A stretch of 64,000 nt of DNA, taken from Flavobacterium silvaticum. GTDB lineage: Bacteria; Bacteroidota; Bacteroidia; Flavobacteriales; Flavobacteriaceae. A program made the translations under genes and the position numbers. Location of the stretch: assembly GCF_012911565.1 (NCBI RefSeq), contig NZ_JAAMPU010000105.1, positions 237,805 to 301,804 of the forward strand, read 5' to 3'. Under the pieces are notes generated by a model. The model worked only from the letters and a program-made list of their open reading frames with translations, was not told where the DNA came from and did no database searches. Positions 37,678 to 46,861 of the stretch are shown piece by piece (the stretch's first letter is position 1; each line of letters begins with the position of its first letter).

Positions 37678-37716
37678 AAAAAACCCTTTCGAGTCCATAT
37701 ACCGAAAGGGTTTTTT
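37678..37716 (+). terminator. terminator, right copy of a near-identical pair
   Basis: ACCCTTTCG / CGAAAGGGT stem with A-run and T-run on either side. Its minus strand reads almost the same as 28483-28517, with two base differences in the loop. Confidence 0.85.
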
Positions 37717-37735
37717 ATTTTGTATGGAAATAAGA

Positions 37736-39577
37736 TTACTTTTTGAAGCTGTTGTTTTCCGGCTTCACATCGGCCATTAAGCCTTGAGGATCGAGTTGGA
37801 CAGATTTAACCAATTTTCCGTCAATCTTAAACTCATATTGCTGCTGCGCCCAGGGCCAGTCTGATAAAACCGTGCGTTTGACATTCGGGAATGGATTCGG
37901 TTTCTGGTAATCCATCATGCGAAGCGGAATGTAGAAATACTCCTTTTCACCGTTTTCATATTCGACCAAAACATCCATCGGCATCGGTGTGCGGCCGATT
38001 CTTTCCAGTGAAACCATCGTGGATTTTGCATCAGCAGTAACCGATTTGATTCCGTAATCGATCGTGTTTGTCGTCTGCGTCCAATCGACCAGATACCAAT
38101 CGAGCATAGCGCCGGAAACTTTCTCCGCGACACGTTTGATGTCATTCGGGTTTGGATGTTTGAATTTAAAATCGGAGTAGTAGCGTTTTAGGGTTTTCAT
38201 GAAATTTTCTTCCCCGATCAGATAAATCAGTTGCGTCAGGAACAATTCGCCCTTTACGTAAGACGAAATGCTGTAGTTGCGGTTGATATCGAAACGATCG
38301 GCGTGAGTCGAAAGCGGCTGTTCCGTGCCTGAATTCGCCATCGAAGCATAGGTTTTATAAGCATTTGAAAACGGATTCGCCACTGGTTCCGCAGCGATTT
38401 TATTGAGGCCGTAATCTTCCAGGAAAGATGTAAAACCTTCATCCATCCAGCCGTGTTTGCTCTCGTTTGAACCGAGAATATGCTGGAACCACGAATGTCC
38501 CATTTCATGAGCCGTAACGCCAATAAGTCCGTCCAGATCACCATTACCCAAAATCAACGTACACATCGCATATTCCATTCCGCCGTCGCCGCCCTGTATC
38601 ACCGAATATTGCTTATATGGATAATTGCCGACGGTTTTGTTGTAAATATCCATCAAAGTCGCCGTGTAAGGCTGTAATTTTTTCCAGTTATCATTGTGTT
38701 TGGCATCGTCGAGGTAGAAAAAATGCAGGTCGACTCCGTTAGGTCCGGCATAGGTGTCGTGGATGTAATTCTTGTCGGCCGCCCAGGTGAAATCATGCAC
38801 GTTCGGTGCGATGAAATGCCAGGTCAGTGTTTTGGTGTTCTTCGGATACGTCACATTCGATGCATAGCCGTGGCCAATTTCGTTCGGATTCTGCAGATAA
38901 CCCGATCCGCCTATGACGTAATCTTTGTCGATGGTAATATTGACATCGAAATCGCCCCAAACGCCATAGAATTCACGGGCGATGTATGGATCTGCATGCC
39001 AGCCTTCAAAGTCATATTCGGCCAGTTTCGGATACCATTGCGACATGGACAGTTCGACACCTTCTGAGTTATTTCTGCCTGATCGACGAATCTGGATTGG
39101 GACCTGTCCGTCAAAATCGAGTGAAAATTTCGTGGTCGAATTCGGAAGAATCGGCTTTGCCAGATCCACAATCAAAATAGTCCCGTTCGATTGGGCAGCT
39201 GCGTTATTTCCGTCTTGCTTGAAATTGGAGACATTCAAAAATCCAATCTCGTTGGGTTTCAGGTTTTTGATGCGGCTTTCTTTGACATCGCCTTTTTTTG
39301 TCACCATTCTGCCGTCCGGGTCTTTTATCGACCGCACGCGCATATCCATTTCGCTTCCTGGCTGGAACGCATTCGGATACAAATGGAAATACACTTTTTT
39401 TAAGGTATCGGGCGAATTGTTCCAGTATTCCAATTCCTGGTTGCCTGTGTATTTATAGGTTTTGACATCCATTTTGACATCCATTTTATAACTGACTTTT
39501 TGCTGCCAGTAACAATTTCCCTGAGCAAAAGCGAAAGATGAAAACCCTATCAGGGCAAACGAAAGCATGCGATTCAT
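37736..39577 (-). CDS. M1 family aminopeptidase, exported
   Basis: 613 residues with a signal peptide (MNRMLSFALIGFSSFAFAQ). The zinc site is HEMGH followed at the right distance by the Glu in MDEGFTSFL, the M1 gluzincin pattern. The N-terminal beta domain is the usual one for this family. It should release amino acids from peptides outside the cytoplasm. A T9SS sorting domain is not seen. It lies downstream of two S8 proteases, with a terminator in between. Confidence 0.93.
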   Translation of the reverse strand: MNRMLSFALIGFSSFAFAQGNCYWQQKVSYKMDVKMDVKTYKYTGNQELEYWNNSPDTLKKVYFHLYPNAFQPGSEMDMRVRSIKDPDGRMVTKKGDVKESRIKNLKPNEIGFLNVSNFKQDGNNAAAQSNGTILIVDLAKPILPNSTTKFSLDFDGQVPIQIRRSGRNNSEGVELSMSQWYPKLAEYDFEGWHADPYIAREFYGVWGDFDVNITIDKDYVIGGSGYLQNPNEIGHGYASNVTYPKNTKTLTWHFIAPNVHDFTWAADKNYIHDTYAGPNGVDLHFFYLDDAKHNDNWKKLQPYTATLMDIYNKTVGNYPYKQYSVIQGGDGGMEYAMCTLILGNGDLDGLIGVTAHEMGHSWFQHILGSNESKHGWMDEGFTSFLEDYGLNKIAAEPVANPFSNAYKTYASMANSGTEQPLSTHADRFDINRNYSISSYVKGELFLTQLIYLIGEENFMKTLKRYYSDFKFKHPNPNDIKRVAEKVSGAMLDWYLVDWTQTTNTIDYGIKSVTADAKSTMVSLERIGRTPMPMDVLVEYENGEKEYFYIPLRMMDYQKPNPFPNVKRTVLSDWPWAQQQYEFKIDGKLVKSVQLDPQGLMADVKPENNSFKK

Positions 39578-39584
39578 AGTGGTG

Positions 39585-39617
39585 TGAAATAAAAAACGGA
39601 AGATAATTCTTCCGTTT
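39585..39617 (-). terminator. terminator after S8 protease
   Basis: AAACGGAAGA / TCTTCCGTTT stem with T-rich tail on the minus strand. Confidence 0.75.
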
Positions 39618-39638
39618 GTGATTTGAAAACCGTAAGGC

Positions 39639-41240
39639 CTATTTCTTGGATAGTTGCTCGGCCATTTTCAATGCGTTGTATGCATTTATAATTTTGCCCG
39701 AGCGACAAACTTTATCAAAAGTACGCGTCTCTTTTTCTTCTCCTACTTTCACCGGAACCGTGATTGGGGTTCCCGAATCCATAAGGATATGTTTCACTTG
39801 CGAAGCCGTCAGGTTCGGATAATAGGAACGGATCAAAGTTGCCACGCCGGCTGCATTCGGTGATGCCATCGAGGTTCCTTGTTCGTATTTGTATTTGTTG
39901 TTCGGAACCGTCGCATAGATTTTTGATCCCGGAGCGAATACGTCGACGTTATAGGTTCCGTAGTTTGAAAACCCGGCAACCAGATTTTCTCCGTAGGTGT
40001 TGTTCAAAGCCCCTATTGTCAACAGGTTGTCAGACATTTCGGTTTTTCCACCATCTTCTGAATCATTCGGGAAATTCTTGTACATATCAAGGTCGATGTC
40101 GTGGCTGTCGTTTCCGGCTGCGTGTACGATCAGCACGTCTTTGCTAGCCGCATACTTGATCGCATCGTAAACCCATTGTTTGTGAGGCGAAAAGCTTTTC
40201 CCGAAACTTCCGTTGATCACTTTTGCACCGTTGTCAACTGCGTAACGTATGGCAAGGGCGATGTCTTTGTCATATTCGTCACCGTTCGGAACCGCGCGTA
40301 CGGCCATGATTTCTGCTGTAGATGCAACTCCGTCTCCGCCTTTTCCGTTTCCGCGAACCTGCGCGATGATTCCGGCAACGTGTGTTCCGTGCATGGAATC
40401 TTCTTTGTTAGGGGCGTAGACACGGTTGTTCCCGTATTTGGTGTCTGTGATGTCTTCCGGATTGTCACCGACGATTTTGCGTCCGTTGAAATCTTTATTG
40501 AGGTTGTAATTGATCTGGTCGTCTACCTGTTTTTTGTATTCGTTGAGGTCTTCGTTAAAGCTTGGCCCGGTTTGGCCAATGACCTGTGTCATGACCATTT
40601 TGCTGCGGTTGAGGTTGGCATCAGTAGTAGAAATCGCCTTCAATTCATCAAGCGTATAATTTTCTTTTCCAAGGTGTTTCTTGATGGCGTCGTTCGCTCC
40701 GAAGATAAAATCAACCTGCATTTTACCGGCAAGTGCCTGTTGGTATTCTTCATCGAAATCGGCTTTGGCTTTTTTGTAATCGGCAGACCCGTCGTCACCT
40801 TTTTTGACAATACGAACCATTTCGAGGTTTTCGTCGTTGGCATCACCAAGGAAATTCCATCCGTGGATGTCATCAACATAACCGTTTTTATCGTCGTCTA
40901 TGTTGTTTCCGGCAATTTCTTTAGGGTTCGTCCAAATCATTCCCTGAAGATCTTCGTGATCGATATCTACACCTGAATCTACAATACCGACAATTACTTT
41001 CTGGCCTTTTTTGCCTTTAAGTAATTCTTCGTAAGCACGGTCTACACTCATTCCGGGAATGGAATCTTTGTAAATATCCAAATGGCTCCAGCGTTCGAGG
41101 TCTTTCTCGGCAAGTTCACCTTTTTTAGCTGTAATTGTAGTTGGAACCGGAGCTGCGGCTGTAGTTTTTTTGGAAGCCCCGCAAGAAGTAAGCAACGTTG
41201 CGGCAAGGGCCACACTCAGAATGCGATATTGCAATTTCAT
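39639..41240 (-). CDS. S8 subtilisin-like protease, lipoprotein
   Basis: 533 residues. The signal ends in TLLTSCGAS, a lipobox, so it is probably lipid-anchored. The catalytic triad is visible: Asp in IVDSGVDIDHEDL, His in HGTHVAGII, Ser in GTSMASPNAAGVATL. About 140 extra residues lie between the Asp and His blocks. It is a close paralogue of the neighbouring gene at 41331-42920, and the two probably arose by tandem duplication. Confidence 0.95.
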   Translation of the reverse strand: MKLQYRILSVALAATLLTSCGASKKTTAAAPVPTTITAKKGELAEKDLERWSHLDIYKDSIPGMSVDRAYEELLKGKKGQKVIVGIVDSGVDIDHEDLQGMIWTNPKEIAGNNIDDDKNGYVDDIHGWNFLGDANDENLEMVRIVKKGDDGSADYKKAKADFDEEYQQALAGKMQVDFIFGANDAIKKHLGKENYTLDELKAISTTDANLNRSKMVMTQVIGQTGPSFNEDLNEYKKQVDDQINYNLNKDFNGRKIVGDNPEDITDTKYGNNRVYAPNKEDSMHGTHVAGIIAQVRGNGKGGDGVASTAEIMAVRAVPNGDEYDKDIALAIRYAVDNGAKVINGSFGKSFSPHKQWVYDAIKYAASKDVLIVHAAGNDSHDIDLDMYKNFPNDSEDGGKTEMSDNLLTIGALNNTYGENLVAGFSNYGTYNVDVFAPGSKIYATVPNNKYKYEQGTSMASPNAAGVATLIRSYYPNLTASQVKHILMDSGTPITVPVKVGEEKETRTFDKVCRSGKIINAYNALKMAEQLSKK

Positions 41241-41330
41241 GAAATAGGTTTTTATGGAAAAATTGGTCGAAAGTATAATTTTTTGTTACAAACGATTAAG
41301 CGATTAACAGAAACTTATGATGGGAAAGCC

Positions 41331-42920
41331 TTATTTCTTTGCCATCTTTTCTGCCATCACCAAAGCATTGTATGCATTTACGATTTTGCCGGAACGACAC
41401 GCTTCGGCTAATTTGCGCTTCTCGTGTTTGTTCCCGAAAGTCAGCGTCATATCAGTCGCAACACCGGAATTCATTAGTATTTGTTTTACCTGAGAAGCCG
41501 TAAGTGACGGATAATACGAACGGATCAATGCAGCGACACCAGCCACATTAGGAGCCGCCATTGAAGTACCTTGTTTGAAGTCGTACTTGTTATCCGGAAT
41601 GGTCGCGTAAATTTTTGAACCTGGCGAAAAAAGATCCACATTATCAGCTCCGTAGTTTGAGAAAGCTGCCACCATACTTTCATTAAAGGTGTTGTTCAAC
41701 GCTGCGATCGTAATCAGGTTATCTGAAATTTCAGTGGCTTGTTTTTCCGAATCGTTAGGCCAGTTCTTGTTGTCTTCCAGGTCAATATCGTGTCCGTCGT
41801 TTCCGGCTGCATGCACGATGAGCACATCTTTCGAGGCCGCATACTTTATAGCATCGAAAACCCATTCCGGATGCGGGGAATAACTTTTCCCGAAACTTCC
41901 GTTGATGACCTTGGCTCCATTGTCAACCGCATAGCGAATGGCCAAAGCCACATCTTTGTCATATTCGTCACCGTTTGGAACGGCACGTACCGACATAATT
42001 TCTACGTTTTCGGCAACGCCGTCACCGCCTTTTCCGTTTCCGCGGATTTGGGTAATGATACCTGCGCAATGTGTTCCGTGCGAGGCATCTTCCTTGTCAG
42101 GCCCATATACGTGGTTGTCGCCGTAAAATTTTGCATTGATATTTTCAGGGTCGTCTCCTGTTGCTGACTTGCGTCCATCAAAATCCACATTCAGGTTGTA
42201 ACTCACCTGGCTTTCGTAACGCTTTTTTCCTGCCTGGATGTATTTGTCGAATTCCGGTTTGCTCATCCGGTTAAGGAAATTCAGGATACGTGGTTTCATG
42301 GCATTCACAGTCGAATCGTTGCTTTTCAGGGCTTTCAATTCATCTGCCGTATAGTTTTCCGTGGCGGTTTCTTTCCGGATCGTAGCATCTGCCTCAAGTA
42401 TTTTGGCGATTACTTTGAGGCTTTCGGTCGCCTCCTTGTATTGTTCGTCATAATCGGCCTTCATTTTGGCATAACCCGGCGCTTTGGTGTCGTTCTTTTT
42501 GATCATACGCGTAATTTCGAGGGTTTCGTTTACGGTGTTTCCCAAAAAATTCCATCCGTTTACATCATCGACATAACCATTATTATCATCGTCTTTTCCG
42601 TTACCGGCAATTTCCTTTTTATTGGTCCAGATGCGGCCTTGAAGATCTTCATGTTCTATATCGACCCCGCTGTCGACAACTGCCACAATCACGGTTTTGC
42701 CCTTTTTTCCTTTGAGGAATTCGTAGGCGCGATCCACGCTCATTCCCGGTACGCTGTCTTTTTCAAGATCGAGGTCGCTCCAGCGTTTGAGGTCTGTTTC
42801 AGATAATGGTTTTTTCTTTGCCGTAACGTTTTTTGCCGAAACCTGTGCCGTGGCATCGGCGCCGATAAAAAAGGCAAATGCTACTGCTGAAAGTGTAATC
42901 GGGGAATAAAATTTCTTCAT
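41331..42920 (-). CDS. S8 subtilisin-like protease, secreted paralogue
   Basis: 529 residues. It has a plain signal peptide (MKKFYSPITLSAVAFAFFIGADATAQ) and no lipobox, so unlike its neighbour it should be soluble in the periplasm or exported. The triad matches: VVDSGVDIEHEDL, HGTHCAGII, GTSMAAPNVAGVAALI. The same insertion lies between Asp and His. The conserved ACRSGKIVNAYNAL tail is shared with the paralogue. Confidence 0.95.
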   Translation of the reverse strand: MKKFYSPITLSAVAFAFFIGADATAQVSAKNVTAKKKPLSETDLKRWSDLDLEKDSVPGMSVDRAYEFLKGKKGKTVIVAVVDSGVDIEHEDLQGRIWTNKKEIAGNGKDDDNNGYVDDVNGWNFLGNTVNETLEITRMIKKNDTKAPGYAKMKADYDEQYKEATESLKVIAKILEADATIRKETATENYTADELKALKSNDSTVNAMKPRILNFLNRMSKPEFDKYIQAGKKRYESQVSYNLNVDFDGRKSATGDDPENINAKFYGDNHVYGPDKEDASHGTHCAGIITQIRGNGKGGDGVAENVEIMSVRAVPNGDEYDKDVALAIRYAVDNGAKVINGSFGKSYSPHPEWVFDAIKYAASKDVLIVHAAGNDGHDIDLEDNKNWPNDSEKQATEISDNLITIAALNNTFNESMVAAFSNYGADNVDLFSPGSKIYATIPDNKYDFKQGTSMAAPNVAGVAALIRSYYPSLTASQVKQILMNSGVATDMTLTFGNKHEKRKLAEACRSGKIVNAYNALVMAEKMAKK

Positions 42921-42938
42921 GGTTGGAATAATTGATTA

Positions 42939-43796
42939 TCAGAAAACATCGGAACAATCAAGCACATTCTTCAAACGAATGCCGCGCTCTGTCTGCTCTA
43001 CGGTAATGATTTGATTGTGAGCGTCGTGTTCAAGCATTACAAACATATCGTTTTCAAGCACAAATTTCAAAAAAGTTTCCTTTTCGGGCATGGTCAGCAG
43101 CGGACGTGTGTCGTAACCCATGACATATGGAATCGGCAAATGACCCGCGGTCGGTAATAAATCTGCTGCAAAAACAATCTTGCGGCCTTTGTATTCGATT
43201 ATCGGGATCATCATTTTTTCGGTATGTCCGTCCACGAGGAAAATATCGAAACCGAGTTCGGAATTTGTAATCAGATTAGAATCAGACAAACCGACGAAAT
43301 TCAATTGCCCGCTTTCCTGCATAGGCAGAATATTCTCCGGAAGGAACGATGCTTTTTCACGCGAATTTGGCGTCACGGCCCATTTCCAATGATTTTTATT
43401 GGTCCAGTATTTTGCGTTTTTGAAAGCTGGAAGATATCCGGTTTTGTCGGAATTCCATTGGATCGCACCTCCGGAATGATCGAAATGCAGGTGCGTCAAA
43501 AAAACATCGGTCACATCATCGCGGTGAAAACCTGCTTTTGCGAGAGATGAATCAAGAGAATGGCTTCCCCATAGATGATAATACCCAAAGAATTTTTCCG
43601 ATTGTTTGTCGCCCATTCCGGTGTCGATCAGAATCAATCTGTTTCCATCCTCGACTAAAAGACAACGCGCCGCCATCTCGATAAGATTATTTTCGTCGGC
43701 TGGATTGGTTTTGTTCCAGATGGTCTTTGGAACGACTCCGAACATGGCTCCGCCGTCTAGTTTAAAGTTTCCGGCTTCAATACTATGTAGTTTCAT
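42939..43796 (-). CDS. MBL-fold metallohydrolase
   Basis: 285 residues from the ATG at 43796 (MKLHSIEAGNFKLDGGAMFGVVP). The longer frame to 43820 includes the -7 box. The zinc motif is THLHFDHSGGA, with further His in VDGHTEKMMIP and MLEHDAH. The family includes quorum-quenching lactonases and many hydrolases of unknown substrate. It lies directly upstream of the S8 protease gene on the same strand. Confidence 0.88.
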   Translation of the reverse strand: MKLHSIEAGNFKLDGGAMFGVVPKTIWNKTNPADENNLIEMAARCLLVEDGNRLILIDTGMGDKQSEKFFGYYHLWGSHSLDSSLAKAGFHRDDVTDVFLTHLHFDHSGGAIQWNSDKTGYLPAFKNAKYWTNKNHWKWAVTPNSREKASFLPENILPMQESGQLNFVGLSDSNLITNSELGFDIFLVDGHTEKMMIPIIEYKGRKIVFAADLLPTAGHLPIPYVMGYDTRPLLTMPEKETFLKFVLENDMFVMLEHDAHNQIITVEQTERGIRLKNVLDCSDVF

Positions 43797-43809
43797 GCTG
43801 TGGTTTTTA

Positions 43810-43817
43810 CAAAAATA
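43810..43817 (-). promoter_or_regulatory. -7 box TATTTTTG of the MBL gene
   Basis: Exact TAnnTTTG, 13 bases before the chosen ATG. Confidence 0.55.
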
Positions 43818-43884
43818 CAAATTTGGAATTTTTGATTTGTAGAAAAAAAGCTTATATTTATTTAAATTTAGAAGAATAAATTCT

Positions 43885-43892
43885 TATGTTTG
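43885..43892 (+). promoter_or_regulatory. -7 box TATGTTTG of the second toxin gene
   Basis: Exact TAnnTTTG, 19 bases before the ATG. This gap separates two divergent genes. Confidence 0.58.
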
Positions 43893-43911
43893 CCATATAA
43901 ATTATTATCAA

Positions 43912-45567
43912 ATGGAATCGTTTTTATCCAATCTTGCCGATCAGTCCAACGGTTACGCCATGGGGTCTCCGTTTAAAGAAAAAAGCCTGTTTTATGCATC
44001 GCCAGAATTACAATCTTTTTATGCAACATTCTCAGATGCTCAAAATTCCTTGTGGAAATATAAAATTATCAAGAGTGCCAAGGGTTCGGAACTGATTGAG
44101 CAATACAAAAGGTATGATGCCGAATTGGAAAAGTCGGAAGGTACTTTAAAAGAGGATCTCGACTTTATTGTTTTTATTGAAACTGATGGGAATATTAGTT
44201 TTGGAGATGTTCTCCTGATCAAAATGGGCAATGCGATGCTCAAAGCGTTCTTCACAAAACCGGGAATCGCTAAATCATGGTCACAATCATTGGCCAGGCA
44301 AATTGCGGAATTGGGTTTTAGGGAGAATGATTATCTGACGGCATTTGGGATTGAAGCCGAATATAGGTTAACAAAGAATACGGGTACAATCAAAGAAACG
44401 CCTCAGGAAATTGTCGGAAAGATGGTGCCTGAAATTTCAAAAGCAATTCGGAAATTGAAGTTGGACCCGGCATATTGGGATCCCGGATTGAAGTCGGAAA
44501 AATACCTGGGCTTCAAAGCTTCAGATGCGTTGGCTTTCCTTGAGAATTCAGTGGGAAGTTTGGAATCTGGATTATCCAATATGAACAAACAGCTTGTTCT
44601 TATTTCAAGGGTAAGGCTTATCGACCAGGACAATCCTTTTTTGAAATCTGCAGTTTCCGTTTTATCATCGCTGGAAGCAAGCATGGATGCAGTCGGAAAA
44701 ACTGTGAAGAGATTGCGGACCATGATTCCTTTGGAGTTTGCTTTTATATGCGGTATTGTTGACGGATTGATAGAATTTATTTGCGGAATAGTCGATGCCA
44801 TCCTGATTTTGCTGGAATTGTTCCTTCGGGCGCAACTAACAGAAACAGCAGAGGATTATTTGTTTACAATAGCTATCCGTGAAGCGTTGGAAGAATTGGC
44901 CGAAAAGTTTCTTGCCGATCCAATGTGGCTCTCCAAGGAAATGGATCAGATTTTAAAACAGATGAGCCAGGAAGCAAGAGCAGCAAACGCACAAAAAAAT
45001 GCTTGCCAAAAGGCCCATGATGCAGGAGAATATCTGATATTTATAATTGATATTGTTTTGAGTTTTGTGGCATTGGTTAAAGGAATGGCAACATCTGAGA
45101 AGTATTTGCCTGAGGTTGTGGATTGGGTGGATGATATTTCTACAAGAAATAGGGGAAAAATATTAGGAACAGAAGGATATTTAGAAGATATTAAATATGG
45201 TAAACTTTTTAGGGTTCAAGGAGGGGCGGAATTACCTAATAGTAGTAAATATAGATTTTTAATCTATGAAGATAAGGTTTCAATAAAGGGGAAAGAAATG
45301 CTTCATATAACCTTTGACGATGGGTATCGCACAGCTGAAATATGGTCAAAAAGAGGGGATAAAGCTGAAGTTTTCATTGCCGATATTGAAGAGAAATTTA
45401 TTGAAAAAATAAGAAAAGAGGCGGTGCCACAGGAATATGGCAGAGCCTTTCCAAAAAGGCCGCAAATGGACGACCTGACTAAAACGCCAAATTCATTCGG
45501 GATACCAGAAAATTATTTTGAAGAGTTGTTAAACAGCATTAAAGATCCCAAAATAGTCAAATATTAA
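43912..45567 (+). CDS. second polymorphic toxin, unknown tip
   Basis: 551 residues. NGYAMGSPFKEKSLFY (13-28) matches the N-terminal motif of the toxin at 30.5-32.7 kb. The middle part is helical and has two hydrophobic stretches, about 270-310 (with a duplicated FICGIVD) and about 375-395. From about residue 415 (nt 45150) base composition becomes A-rich and a new domain begins (EGYLEDIKYGKLFRVQGG...), which I do not recognise; this is probably the toxin tip. There is no signal peptide. The immunity gene follows after 5 bases. Confidence 0.7.
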   Translation: MESFLSNLADQSNGYAMGSPFKEKSLFYASPELQSFYATFSDAQNSLWKYKIIKSAKGSELIEQYKRYDAELEKSEGTLKEDLDFIVFIETDGNISFGDVLLIKMGNAMLKAFFTKPGIAKSWSQSLARQIAELGFRENDYLTAFGIEAEYRLTKNTGTIKETPQEIVGKMVPEISKAIRKLKLDPAYWDPGLKSEKYLGFKASDALAFLENSVGSLESGLSNMNKQLVLISRVRLIDQDNPFLKSAVSVLSSLEASMDAVGKTVKRLRTMIPLEFAFICGIVDGLIEFICGIVDAILILLELFLRAQLTETAEDYLFTIAIREALEELAEKFLADPMWLSKEMDQILKQMSQEARAANAQKNACQKAHDAGEYLIFIIDIVLSFVALVKGMATSEKYLPEVVDWVDDISTRNRGKILGTEGYLEDIKYGKLFRVQGGAELPNSSKYRFLIYEDKVSIKGKEMLHITFDDGYRTAEIWSKRGDKAEVFIADIEEKFIEKIRKEAVPQEYGRAFPKRPQMDDLTKTPNSFGIPENYFEELLNSIKDPKIVKY

Positions 45568-45572
45568 GAAAG

Positions 45573-46037
45573 ATGAAAAACACAGAAATTAAAAACATAA
45601 ACGAAAATATCAACGGTGAAATCCCTAAAGGAACCAAGATTATAGTTCAAGTAAAAAATGTGGATGAACCAGAAAAAATAGTACGAAACACAAAGGAAAT
45701 AATGTTAAAAATCTCAAATTTTGCCTATACAAATGAATGGCCGACGGATAAAGAATGGAAGGTCATATTGCCAGAATGGTTCGTTAAAAGCATGACTGAC
45801 AAAAGTTTGGAAGAAATTATGAAAACCAAAGGACAATGGCATTTTGAATCCTGGATAAGTAATATTAAAGACCGGGCATGGATATGGCACAGTTCAAAAA
45901 TTGAAGAAAGAGGAATTAAATTCGTACTGGAGACTTTGTCATACCCATACTTACAAGGAACTTTTTTATATATTTTGTTCAGTCAGGGAATTTCAATGGC
46001 ACACATAGAAGTCATAGACGATTTAGAAATGGAATAG
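45573..46037 (+). CDS. candidate immunity protein of second toxin
   Basis: 154 residues, soluble, AT-rich codons like the toxin tip. It starts 5 bases after the toxin stop. It matches no family that I recognise. By position it is the antidote of the tip domain. Confidence 0.6.
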   Translation: MKNTEIKNINENINGEIPKGTKIIVQVKNVDEPEKIVRNTKEIMLKISNFAYTNEWPTDKEWKVILPEWFVKSMTDKSLEEIMKTKGQWHFESWISNIKDRAWIWHSSKIEERGIKFVLETLSYPYLQGTFLYILFSQGISMAHIEVIDDLEME

Positions 46038-46077
46038 TGCTTTAATCAGATTTTTATGAAATTTGACTTAAAATAAA

Positions 46078-46358
46078 ATGATCCACACACCCGAACAAAT
46101 AAAAATATTGCTATTAAGGTTATGAATGATATAGGTTGGACGTACGATGAAAAATCCCCAATAGAACCTATTGAGCAAACAATAGAACATCAAATAGAAG
46201 AAATGGCATCTCAAAAAAACCATAAACGTTTCGATGAATACGTCGCATCATTATTTCCGTATTGGGTAATCGGGCTGGATTTTCCCGAAGATGATGGTTG
46301 GAATGGACGGAACGTAAACATCCTGTTGGCGAGGATTGATAGAAGAAATGGAATCTGA
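46078..46358 (+). pseudogene. possible frame-shifted immunity-like remnant
   Basis: An ATG at 46078 opens 15 codons (MIHTPEQIKILLLRL) that stop at 46125. A second frame begins with an overlapping ATG at 46122 and runs to 46358 (78 residues, NDIGWTYDEKSPIEPIEQ...). Read as one gene with a single frameshift near 46120, it would be about 93 residues. AT-rich like the toxin genes. It may be a second immunity gene or a broken one. Confidence 0.4.
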
Positions 46359-46490
46359 GGTTTTCAGCTGATGTAGTGACAATCCAGGCTTGATCGATCT
46401 AAACCAAATCTGAAACCCGCCATATCCCAAGCCTATACTGCCATTTGTTATAAAAATGTTTCTCACCCCGCCAAAAACCTTCTTTTGAGT

Positions 46491-46498
46491 TATCTTTG
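46491..46498 (+). promoter_or_regulatory. -7 box TATCTTTG upstream of the A-type carrier gene
   Basis: Exact TAnnTTTG, about 29 bases before the ATG. It probably starts the SUF transcript. Confidence 0.58.
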
Positions 46499-46527
46499 CG
46501 GTTGATTTAGACAAAATCCATAAAATC

Positions 46528-46857
46528 ATGATCAAAGTTTCTGATACAGCACGGACAAAGATTGTCCAAATGATGGCCGAGGACGGATATGATGCAGCAA
46601 GCGACTACGTTCGTGTAGGCGTGAAAAGCGGCGGTTGTTCTGGTCTTGAATATGTCTTGAAGTTCGATAAAGATTTGGGTGAAACAGATAAGGTTTTTGA
46701 AGACAACGAGGTAAAAATCGCAGTCGAAAAGAAATCCTATTTGTACCTGGCCGGAACCACGCTGGAATTTTCCGGCGGCCTGAACGGAAAAGGTTTCGTT
46801 TTCAATAACCCAAACGCGAGCCGGACTTGCGGTTGCGGGGAAAGTTTTTCATTGTAA
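46528..46857 (+). CDS. A-type iron-sulfur carrier (SufA/IscA/ErpA-like)
   Basis: 109 residues. Three conserved Cys: SGGCSG in the middle, and TCGCGESF at the C-terminus. The fold is HesB/IscA. It delivers assembled clusters to target proteins. It is the first gene of the SUF group, followed 96 bases later by sufB. Assigning it to SufA rather than ErpA is by position only. Confidence 0.92.
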   Translation: MIKVSDTARTKIVQMMAEDGYDAASDYVRVGVKSGGCSGLEYVLKFDKDLGETDKVFEDNEVKIAVEKKSYLYLAGTTLEFSGGLNGKGFVFNNPNASRTCGCGESFSL

Positions 46858-46861
46858 GACG

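Noticed and set aside
28335..37716. Island as a complete prophage
   Set aside because: A repressor and an endolysin-like gene are present, but there is no integrase, terminase, portal, capsid or recognisable tail gene.
40101..40976. 291-residue plus-strand open frame
   Set aside because: Antisense shadow of an S8 protease with a complete catalytic triad. The paralogue shows the same shadow.
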